Origin: Calothrix anomala FACHB-343
GTDB taxonomy: Bacteria; Cyanobacteriota; Cyanobacteriia; Cyanobacteriales; Nostocaceae
DNA length: 64,000 bases
Direction: 5' to 3'
NCBI RefSeq assembly: GCF_014696435.1
Contig: NZ_JACJQG010000012.1
Span: 62,001-126,000 of the forward strand
This document shows, one piece after another, positions 44,035 to 50,760 of this stretch. A model generated the notes under the pieces. It was given only the letters and a program-made list of their open reading frames with translations. It was not told the origin of the DNA and ran no database searches. A program made the translations under genes and the position numbers. Position 1 is the first letter of the stretch. Every line of letters begins with the position of its first letter.

Positions 44035-44711
44035 GATGGTTCTGGTTTGCGAAACCGATAACCAACACCGCGAATACTTTCAATCCAACTCGGTTCGTCA
44101 CTGGGGTCAATTTTTTTGCGAATGCGCTGAATACAGACATCCACCACATTTGTATTCGGGTTAAAGTCGTAACCCCAAATATGTTCCAGGATTTGGGTAC
44201 GGGTGAAAACTCGTCCAGGCGATCGCATGAGATATTCTAAAAGATTAAATTCCCGACTGGTAAGTTCAATTGCTTTTTGATTGCAAGTAACTTCGCGAGC
44301 AATGCGATCGAGTTTAATCGGCCCTACTGTGAGTATATTTTGGCGATCGCCCACACTGCGACGTACCACCGCATGAATCCGCGCGGCTAACTCTTCGACA
44401 AAGAAAGGTTTAGCAATATAATCATCGGCTCCCAAGTTCAAACCTTGCAAGCGATCGTCTAATTCATTCCGCGCCGTCAACAAAATTACGGGAGCATTGC
44501 GTCCTTCTCGCCGCAATTGTTTGAGAATTGATAGTCCATCTTTTCCCGGAACCATGATATCAAGAATAATCGCATCATATTCGTTATCTAATGCCCGGAG
44601 ATAGCCATCATCGCCATTGTCGCAATAGTCTACGACAAATCCTTGCTCCTTCAGTCCAGCCCGGACGAAGTTAGCAATTTTTGCTTCATCTTCGACAAAC
44701 AGAACATTCAC
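44031..44711 (-). CDS. OmpR/PhoB-family response regulator
   Basis: 226 residues: receiver (VEDEAKIANFV, phosphoacceptor Asp51 in AIILDIMVPGKDG, Thr in LLTARN, Lys in YIAKPF) and a C-terminal winged helix (ELTSREFNLLEYLMRSPGRVFTRTQILEHIWG, VVDVCIQRIRKKID, IRGVGYRF). It is the first gene of the pair with the kinase at 42598-44034, overlapping it by 4 bp. A divergent DUF6748 gene begins 300 bp away and could be a target; this is inference. Confidence 0.95.
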   Translation of the reverse strand: MNVLFVEDEAKIANFVRAGLKEQGFVVDYCDNGDDGYLRALDNEYDAIILDIMVPGKDGLSILKQLRREGRNAPVILLTARNELDDRLQGLNLGADDYIAKPFFVEELAARIHAVVRRSVGDRQNILTVGPIKLDRIAREVTCNQKAIELTSREFNLLEYLMRSPGRVFTRTQILEHIWGYDFNPNTNVVDVCIQRIRKKIDPSDEPSWIESIRGVGYRFRKPEPS

Positions 44712-45010
44712 AAGCTTTTATGAGTTGATCTATAGGTTCTATTTTAAATTGATTAATCTTTAGCTGAAATTACAAAAATGTAATTTAAAAACTAGAGCAT
44801 CTGTCATTTTTGTTCTAATATGGCTTAGTCCTTAAAATTCTTTTAAGGTTTCCCGCAAGGTTTTTTTAACCTATTGTCAGTATTGTAAAAGTTATGGCAT
44901 TTTAACTTATCTTGTCAAATAAGAGCTTACTATATGATAATTTTGCCAAAAATTCTGTCAACTCGGCTCTTAACAAAGGTATTGAACTCTCAAAAAAAAA
45001 TAAACCTACC
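44712..45010. other. Divergent intergenic region
   Basis: AT-rich and without a gene. The in-frame extension of the next gene to a TTG at 44912 reads a polar Asn/Lys-rich stretch and is not favoured. CTTTTAAGGTTTCCCGCAAGG contains a possible small inverted repeat. Confidence 0.4.
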
Positions 45011-45775
45011 ATGAACAAAAGACTGTTTGACTACAAACACCCATTTATTCTCCTATTCAGTGCTTTAATTGTTAGCTACGGATTTTTCTCCAAAGTATCT
45101 GCTCAAAACATTGCTGCTCCAGACACTACAGATTCTGAAGCAACCACTGTCAACAACCAAGAGTTTCCACAGTGGGGATATTACACGGTAAGAAGAGATT
45201 TTCGCAAATGTGTTTCTCCTATATGTGGGGGATATTTCATTAAGCAGGTTAACTTGAAAGCTACTCCTTGCATCGATGGTGTTTTTCGTGAGGAATGCTA
45301 TGTGTCTGCAATTGATTGGAGTTCCCTAAAAGTAGCATCTTCCGAACTGGCAAAAATCCAAAGTGATGATGGTAGCCGTGTGATTCTTCGAGGTAGCATA
45401 GTTCCAGTGGAATTTCCTGGATTTGGTGAGTTTGGGAATTTGAGAGTTAAAGAAGCCTTCATCGCTGCTACAGCTGCGCCACCAAAAGGTACTTTTGTGG
45501 GACTCAAAAACAATGGCATTGTCTGCATCACTACCCCTTGCTTCTCCACAAATCAACTGGTTTTGAATAAGCCTAACATTTCTCAAGTTTCGTCAATCGA
45601 TTTAAGTCAAACGGGTGCAACAAAGAAACAAATTGAAGCAGCAACAAGAGAAATTTTTGCTAAAGGTTTAATTACTGTAGGTAGAACTGAGGTAGTAAAC
45701 AACTTAGATCCGACCAAGAGAGATATTAAGTTTGTGGGTACACAATTTTATCTGAGAGTAGAACCGAAATTTTGA
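45011..45775 (+). CDS. Secreted DUF6748-type protein
   Basis: 254 residues from the ATG at 45011. A signal peptide (FILLFSALIVSYGFFSKVSA) is followed by the segment GYYTVRRDFRKCVSPICGGYFIKQVN, which I recognise from the DUF6748 family. Six further cysteines in pairs (CIDGVFREEC; CITTPC) suggest disulfide-bonded beta structure outside the cytoplasm. The C-terminus ends VGTQFYLRVEPKF. The function is unknown. It is divergent from the two-component pair. Confidence 0.82.
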   Translation: MNKRLFDYKHPFILLFSALIVSYGFFSKVSAQNIAAPDTTDSEATTVNNQEFPQWGYYTVRRDFRKCVSPICGGYFIKQVNLKATPCIDGVFREECYVSAIDWSSLKVASSELAKIQSDDGSRVILRGSIVPVEFPGFGEFGNLRVKEAFIAATAAPPKGTFVGLKNNGIVCITTPCFSTNQLVLNKPNISQVSSIDLSQTGATKKQIEAATREIFAKGLITVGRTEVVNNLDPTKRDIKFVGTQFYLRVEPKF

Positions 45776-45804
45776 TTAGGGAACTCCAAAAATTAAATTA
45801 TCCC

Positions 45805-45841
45805 AAATTGTAGGGGCGGGGTTACCCCGCCCCTACAATTT
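45805..45841. repeat. Perfect 17-bp hairpin (GTAGGGGCGGGG)
   Basis: AAATTGTAGGGGCGGGG (45805-45821) and its perfect complement (45825-45841) around a TTA loop, 30 bp after the DUF6748 stop. It may act as a transcription barrier; it also belongs to the GTAGGGGC(G/A) palindrome group spread in this genome. Confidence 0.9.
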
Positions 45842-45900
45842 GCGGATTTGGTAAGTAATAATTGGAATATTTTTTTATTTGGAAATCCCTTAGGAGTCGT

Positions 45901-45983
45901 GTAAAAATAAGTTGAACAATTTAATATTTGTAGTGCGGGCATCTTGCCCGCGCGAGCAAGATGCTCGCACTACTTATTTTTAC
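45901..45983. repeat. 83-bp MITE-like palindrome
   Basis: Terminal inverted repeats GTAAAAATAAGT (45901-45912) and ACTTATTTTTAC (45972-45983). Inside, AGTGCGGGCATCTTGC pairs with GCAAGATGCTCGCACT (one mismatch). The GGGCATCTTGCCCGCC motif recurs near 47820. Confidence 0.85.
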
Positions 45984-46174
45984 TTGATGCCTTAGTCTGA
46001 TCCGGGGTGAAATGAGCAGTAATAGCGAAAGTTAGGCGCTGGGAATTGATGAGTCACTTTCAATAACTGCGATCGCCTTTTCCTCTGTCGAAACTTGCTT
46101 TTGTTTCATAGGTGCAACAAAAAGCCCCAGCTTGGTAGCTCTGTAATTAGGAGAAGTCTTTTGGCCATTGCATT

Positions 46175-46588
46175 TTAATCAATGATCTGCCTTCTACTGG
46201 ATTTAATCTGTCCGCGCTTGGTTTTACTATCAAGGCGTTTTTTTTGCGAACTGCGTGTTGGCTTAGTAGATTTGCGTTTTTTCTTGAGTACAACTGCGCT
46301 TTTAATCAGTTCTTTAAGTCTTTCTAAAGCCTCCTCTCGGTTCTGCTCCTGGCTGCGGTGTTCTTGGGCTTTGATGACAATTACTCCCTCTTGGGTAATG
46401 CGTCTGTCGTTTAGCGTCAAAAGCTGCTGTTTATAGAAAGCGGGTAAAGATGAAGCTCCAATATCAAAGCGTAAGTGAATGGCGGTAGCAACCTTGTTGA
46501 CGTTTTGACCACCTGCGCCTTGGGAGCGAATCGCGCTAATTTCGAGTTCGCTATCTGAGATGAGAATTTTATGAGAAATTTGCAGCAT
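46175..46588 (-). CDS. arfB: Peptidyl-tRNA hydrolase ArfB (YaeJ), ribosome rescue
   Basis: 137 residues. The catalytic GGQ motif lies in SQGAGGQNVNKVATAIHLRFDI (about residues 24-29), with the rest of the release-factor domain 3-like fold after it. The basic C-terminal tail (KKKRKSTKPTRSSQKKRLDSKTKRGQIKSSRRQ) is the part that enters the empty mRNA channel of stalled ribosomes in ArfB. Length and layout are typical. It is a cytoplasmic single gene, with repeat elements on both sides. Confidence 0.93.
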   Translation of the reverse strand: MLQISHKILISDSELEISAIRSQGAGGQNVNKVATAIHLRFDIGASSLPAFYKQQLLTLNDRRITQEGVIVIKAQEHRSQEQNREEALERLKELIKSAVVLKKKRKSTKPTRSSQKKRLDSKTKRGQIKSSRRQIID

Positions 46589-46641
46589 ACCTTATATATA
46601 GCGTTATTAGGGCGGTCTTTGTTTGTCACAGTTGTATTTTG

Positions 46642-46802
46642 GGGAGCATCCCAATTTTGACGCAATACCCTAGAAGGGTATTGCTATACCAACAAAGCCT
46701 GCCTTGGCAGGCTAAAAGTTTGATAGCCTGCCAAGGCAGGCTTCGTATTTCTAGCCCCACCCTTATAGGGTGAGGGCGTTTTTGCACATTTGGGATGCTC
46801 CC
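46642..46802. repeat. 161-bp MITE-like element with 13-bp terminal inverted repeats
   Basis: Ends GGGAGCATCCCAA (46642-46654) and TTGGGATGCTCCC (46790-46802) are perfect. Inside are the hairpins AATACCCTAGAAGGGTATT, AGCCTGCC...GGCAGGCT in two copies, and CCCACCCTTATAGGGTGAGGG. The inner core is shared with 20554-20690 and 63472-63585, although those have different ends. Confidence 0.88.
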
Positions 46803-46989
46803 GTACTTTGATGATGCAATGAGCGATCGCATCTACAGTCAAGCACCCTACAACAGCAAGGGACAACGCACGCTGAAAAATGCCGATGACGGAATTTTTC
46901 AAGATGGTGGCGAACAAATGTTACTCAAGCTTACCCAAAACGGGCAAGGCTATACAGCTACCTTTGATGTGGGACTACAAATCGCCTAG
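46803..46989 (+). pseudogene. 3' fragment of an unknown gene, cut by the MITE-like element
   Basis: Directly after the element an open frame runs to a stop at 46987-46989: DDAMSDRIYSQAPYNSKGQR, then LKNADDGIFQDGGEQMLLKLTQNGQGYTATFDVGLQIA. It looks like ordinary coding sequence with no start, so the 5' part seems to be lost. A read-in start within the element's right end (46795) is possible. No family is recognised. Confidence 0.45.
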
Positions 46990-47090
46990 AAAAATTACAA
47001 AAATGTAATCCACAAGCAAGGCGAACTGTAATTTTGAGTCGATTAAATCATAAATATCAACACACAACACAAGTCACACGGGGAAAGATT

Positions 47091-47723
47091 ATGAAGGTTA
47101 ATAAAACAGTTGTCGTAGCAGCTATTTCTATTCTTGCAGGTACATTTAGTTTAATTTCTCTCAATTCAGTCAATGCTGCCAAGCCATCCCACCGCATTGC
47201 CCAAGGTTCACAACAACCTAATCAACAACAACAGGATGGACAACGGCGTCCACCTCACCCTGATTTTAAAGCAGCAGCCGCCAAACTGGGTGTAACTGAA
47301 CAGCAATTAAAAGATGCCTTAGGCGTTCCCGCTAATCCTCCGGCTCAAGGTGACAGAAATCAAAGACCACCCCGTCCCGATTTTAAAGCAGCAGCTGCCA
47401 AGTTAGGCGTGACTGAACAAAAATTAAAGGATGCCTTAGGCGTTCCCGCTAATCCTCCCGGTGAAGGTGACAAAAATCAAAGACCACCCCGTCCCGATTT
47501 TAAAGCAGCCGCAGCCAAGTTAGGCGTAACTGAACAAAAATTAAAGGATGCGTTAGGCGTTCCCGCTAATCCTCCCAGTGAAGGCCAGCGCCCACCCCGC
47601 CCTGATTTTAAAGCCGCAGCCGCCAAATTAGGTGTGACTGAACAGCAATTAAAAGATGCCTTAGGCGTTCCTCCCCATCCTCCCGGCGAAGGCGATCGCC
47701 CAGAGTCTTCCCAAAATAGATAG
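47091..47723 (+). CDS. Secreted protein with four tandem 37-residue repeats
   Basis: 210 residues from the ATG at 47091. A signal peptide (MKVNKTVVVAAISILAGTFS, with a cleavage site near SVNA-AK) is followed by four near-identical units RPPRPDFKAAAAKLGVTEQ(Q/K)LKDALGVPANPPxxGD. Each unit is a small two-helix segment joined by Pro-rich linkers; the DNA period is about 108-111 bp. The repeat KLGVTExxLKxAL occurs in many secreted bacterial proteins of unknown role. A start at 47034 would add 19 residues before the signal. Similarity of the repeats in DNA implies recent expansion. Confidence 0.82.
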   Translation: MKVNKTVVVAAISILAGTFSLISLNSVNAAKPSHRIAQGSQQPNQQQQDGQRRPPHPDFKAAAAKLGVTEQQLKDALGVPANPPAQGDRNQRPPRPDFKAAAAKLGVTEQKLKDALGVPANPPGEGDKNQRPPRPDFKAAAAKLGVTEQKLKDALGVPANPPSEGQRPPRPDFKAAAAKLGVTEQQLKDALGVPPHPPGEGDRPESSQNR

Positions 47724-47887
47724 TTTACAAACAAAGGCAGAGGGACGAGGGCAGAAGGTGAAGAGTAACCTCAAACACATCTAATTTGCGGATTAAATTT
47801 TATCAATCTCTTGTGGGGTGGGCATCTTGCCCGCCCAAATTATACAACTACCCCATTTATATTTGGTATATTGGAGCTGTTATGAAT

Positions 47888-48023
47888 CAATACGGTTCAG
47901 TTAGCCTCAAAAAACTGATTTGGTGTAGGTTGGGTTGAGGAACGAAACCCAACATTTTCGGCGCTTTGTTGGGTTTCACTTCGTTCAACCCAACCTACAT
48001 TTATCCTTAACTGAACCGTATTG
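47888..48023. repeat. Palindromic repeat, family A complete copy, with 11-bp direct repeats
   Basis: Terminal inverted repeats CAATACGGTTCAGTTA (47888-47903) and TAACTGAACCGTATTG (48008-48023) are perfect over 16 bp, with inner arms GTAGGTTGGGTT and AACCCAACCTAC. The direct repeat TGTTATGAATC flanks it at 47878-47888 and 48024-48034. The direct repeat holds the start codon of the next gene. Confidence 0.9.
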
Positions 48024-48027
48024 TGTT

Positions 48028-48312
48028 ATGAATCGCTTTTTTCGCAAATATCATCGTTGGTTGGCAATTGTCTGTGCCCTACCGTTAATGCTAACAGTCA
48101 TCACTGGTATGACTTTTCCCATCGCTAAAGCTCTACATCAACGAGAATTAGCAGGTTTCCTCATCCACCTGCACACCCTAGAAACTTTTGGACTCGATGG
48201 GATTTTCCCCATAATTAACGGATTTGGTTTACTAGGCTTATTAGTGAGCGGAATTTATATGACAAGTTTATTTCGCGATCGCCGTTTACCTGGTAATAGA
48301 CTTGATGTTTAA
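48028..48312 (+). CDS. PepSY-associated transmembrane protein
   Basis: 94 residues: MNRFFRKYHRWLAIVCALPLMLTVITGM is the typical start of small PepSY-TM proteins, with two membrane spans (about 12-33 and 62-82, GIFPIINGFGLLGLLVSGIYMTSLF) and conserved RKYHRW and HLHTLE segments. It is likely an inner membrane or thylakoid protein of unknown role. The ATG at 48028 has no Shine-Dalgarno; the expected TTGGAG (47871-47876) lies in front of a duplicated ATG at 47882, separated by a palindromic insertion. The longer upstream frame from 47935 runs through repeat DNA. Confidence 0.82.
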   Translation: MNRFFRKYHRWLAIVCALPLMLTVITGMTFPIAKALHQRELAGFLIHLHTLETFGLDGIFPIINGFGLLGLLVSGIYMTSLFRDRRLPGNRLDV

Positions 48313-48506
48313 TATTCGCGACACATCAATATATTCTAGAGGGCAAAGCAGTGCCTAGCCCCTACTATATTAAAAAATGTAAATAGGATTGCAACCCTTA
48401 TCAATGACAAATGACAAATAACTATTAAATTTGCCTGATATATTTCATCTTCATGCTCCAGGCTTTGACAATCATCGTCAAGCCTTTTCTTATTCATCGC
48501 AACGCT

Positions 48507-48547
48507 CCAATGCCCCATGCCCAATGCCCAATGCCCCATGCCCATTA
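48507..48547. repeat. Short tandem repeat (TGCCCCA/TGCCCAA)
   Basis: Five heptamers ending at the stop codon of the kinase gene that begins at 50314. Confidence 0.85.
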
Positions 48548-50314
48548 TCCTATAGGTAACGTAAACCAAAATGTCGCACCGGCGGATAATGCGCTAGTAA
48601 CACCAATTTCCCCACCATGCGCTTGGATAATTTGCTTGCACAGATATAACCCTAATCCTAAGCTGACAGAATTGCGGGTGTTTGTACCTCGATAATAAAG
48701 GTCAAATAAGCGTTCGCTTTGCTGTTGACTGATTCCCACACCGTTATCGCTGACAGTGCAATAAATTTTGTCTCCGGCAACGGTAGCGTTAATGGTTAAC
48801 ATTAAACCAGGGGGATTGTGTTTAATTGCATTGGCAATTAGGTTAGAAAAAACTCGCCATAGTTGCGTCGGATCGGCGTTAATGTATGGTAAATCTGCAC
48901 TAACTAAATTGGTGAGGGTGGCTTGATTTTCCCCTAGCATCGGTTCTAAATCTGCGATCGCGGCTTCGACCACTGTATGTAATTGTACTGATTGTAATTG
49001 TAAGATTACGCCTTGAACTGCACTGATATGAGCTTCGAGCAAGGAATTAATTAAATTGAGTTGGCGATCGCTACTTTTCACCATTCGTTCTAAAATTGAC
49101 CGAGAAATAGTGATTTTACTCTCTGGGTTAGCTAGCAAGTTTTTCAACACCATTAAAGTTCCTAATACGGGGTTGCGTAAGTCGTGGGAAACCGCATGAA
49201 AAAATACCCGCACTGCTTCCTCTGCTTGCTTGCGCTTGGTGATATCTTCTGTCATTCCCTCGTAGTAAAGCAGTTTTCCTTGTTCGTCACGTACTGCGTA
49301 GGCTTTTTCCGAAATCCACACAATGCTTCCGTCTTGGCGATAAATTTGCGATTCAAATTCCGAGAGACTACCATATTTTTCGATTAAGCGAACAAACTCG
49401 GCTCTCCGCTTAGGGTCAACATATAATTGATGTTCGATATCTGTTAATTTGGCTGTGACTTCTTGGGGCGATGCATAGCCGTAAATCTTCGCTAAAGCGG
49501 GATTAGCTGTAATATACTTACCATCAGCACTACTTTGGAAAATCCCTTCGATGGCGTTTTCTACGATACTGCGATATTTAGCTTCTGCAACTTGCAGTTT
49601 TTGATAAGCTAATTCTAGTTCTTGATGGGCATAAAAATCTGAGCGTTGTAGGCGATCGTAAAGATAAACGCCGATGTCACAGATAGCACATAGCCAAAAA
49701 ACATATAAGATAAAAGTTACATCATAAAGTTCTGGATGTTCGGGTAGGAATGTTTTCAGTCCTAAGACTTGATTCACACCAAAATAGTAAATTAGCAAAC
49801 CCACCTGTGAAGTTAAATGTAAATGCCAACACACAGGTATAAATGTAGCTTGACTGACAAATAGCAATGACCAAGATAAAGGATCGCGTAGGGCATAGCC
49901 TTGAATTGTAGCGAAAAACTGCGTTCCTAGACTAATTGACCAAGAAGACCCCAATAATAGCATTCCCGGATAACGTTGACCAAACCGGGTTTTATGCACA
50001 ATAAAACAAACCAGTAGAATCAAGAACATGGCAAAATTAATACATAATGCTTGGGTTCTCAATGGTTGGGGTAGTTTGTCTAACTCTTTTAAGGGAAAAT
50101 AAACATCATAAATACTACGCAAAGTAAAAGTAAATAAGCAGACTAATCCTACTAATAACCATAACTGCAATCTTTGCCATAAAAAGCTTCTTCTAGCATT
50201 CAGCCATTGTTCATCGCGAACAGCATTTATCGCCACATCCGCCGTTATTTTTGATGTTGAGGCTGGAAAGGCTTTTTTCCCCCACCTTTGCAGTGTTTTC
50301 CAGAAGGTAGCCAT
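48545..50314 (-). CDS. Membrane PAS sensor histidine kinase
   Basis: 589 residues: six membrane spans (about 45-225) forming an integral sensor, a coiled linker (YDRLQRSDFYAHQELELAYQKLQ), one PAS/PAC domain (about 245-370, IVENAIEGIFQSSADGKYITANPALAKIYGY), HisKA (FFHAVSHDLRNPVLGTLMVLKNLL) and HATPase_c with NLIANAIKHN, DNGVGIS and SLGLGLYLCKQIIQAHGG. All catalytic boxes are intact. It resembles its upstream neighbour (50761-53442) in the kinase core, so the two are paralogues from duplication. It is the last gene of a four-kinase minus-strand cluster, 446 bp after the previous one. Confidence 0.92.
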   Translation of the reverse strand: MATFWKTLQRWGKKAFPASTSKITADVAINAVRDEQWLNARRSFLWQRLQLWLLVGLVCLFTFTLRSIYDVYFPLKELDKLPQPLRTQALCINFAMFLILLVCFIVHKTRFGQRYPGMLLLGSSWSISLGTQFFATIQGYALRDPLSWSLLFVSQATFIPVCWHLHLTSQVGLLIYYFGVNQVLGLKTFLPEHPELYDVTFILYVFWLCAICDIGVYLYDRLQRSDFYAHQELELAYQKLQVAEAKYRSIVENAIEGIFQSSADGKYITANPALAKIYGYASPQEVTAKLTDIEHQLYVDPKRRAEFVRLIEKYGSLSEFESQIYRQDGSIVWISEKAYAVRDEQGKLLYYEGMTEDITKRKQAEEAVRVFFHAVSHDLRNPVLGTLMVLKNLLANPESKITISRSILERMVKSSDRQLNLINSLLEAHISAVQGVILQLQSVQLHTVVEAAIADLEPMLGENQATLTNLVSADLPYINADPTQLWRVFSNLIANAIKHNPPGLMLTINATVAGDKIYCTVSDNGVGISQQQSERLFDLYYRGTNTRNSVSLGLGLYLCKQIIQAHGGEIGVTSALSAGATFWFTLPIG

Positions 50315-50516
50315 CAGCTTTTACCAAGTTTGCCTATATGCTATTGTCTCCTATTCTGAATTGGGCGATGAAGTCGTGAGTTAGAGACGCGATGAACCCT
50401 TGTCTGTACAAGTTTGATTGGTAAGGGTTTTTGGGATATTGCTATGATTTTGCGATCGCCTAATTATGCTAAATTCTACTCATTTTCAAACAGAATGCCA
50501 CAGATGGTAGGGCATA

Positions 50517-50712
50517 GGTGTCAACTCAAGTTAAAAATAGCCTATGTCTTGGCTTTGTCACCCGCCTGAGAATGAATTCTCAGGGCCAAAGCTCAAGTCT
50601 ACTAAAGTAGACTCAAGATTTGGAAGATATTTAGTCATCTTGAGATGACTTTGGCTATTAGCAAGGAACTTCAGTTCCTTGCGGTAGCTGGGTTTTGCGT
50701 TAAGTTGACACT
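50517..50712. repeat. MITE-like element with GGTGTCAACT ends, copy 1
   Basis: Left end GGTGTCAACTCAAGTT, right end TTAAGTTGACACT, with imperfect inverted repeats. Inner hairpins are TGAGAATGAATTCTCA, AGTCTACTAAAGTAGACT, AGTCATCTTGAGATGACT and AAGGAACTTCAGTTCCTT. Copy 2 is at 63422-63663. It lies in the gap between two kinase genes, and AAGGGCATGGC-type sequence follows both copies. Confidence 0.85.
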
Positions 50713-50760
50713 AATGGGCACTGCCATGCCCTCTAGAATATATTGATATGCATGGTGATT

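Noticed and set aside
48336-48695. Short frames on both strands around 48.3-48.7 kb
   Set aside because: They run through CCCAATG repeats and the antisense of the kinase C-terminus.
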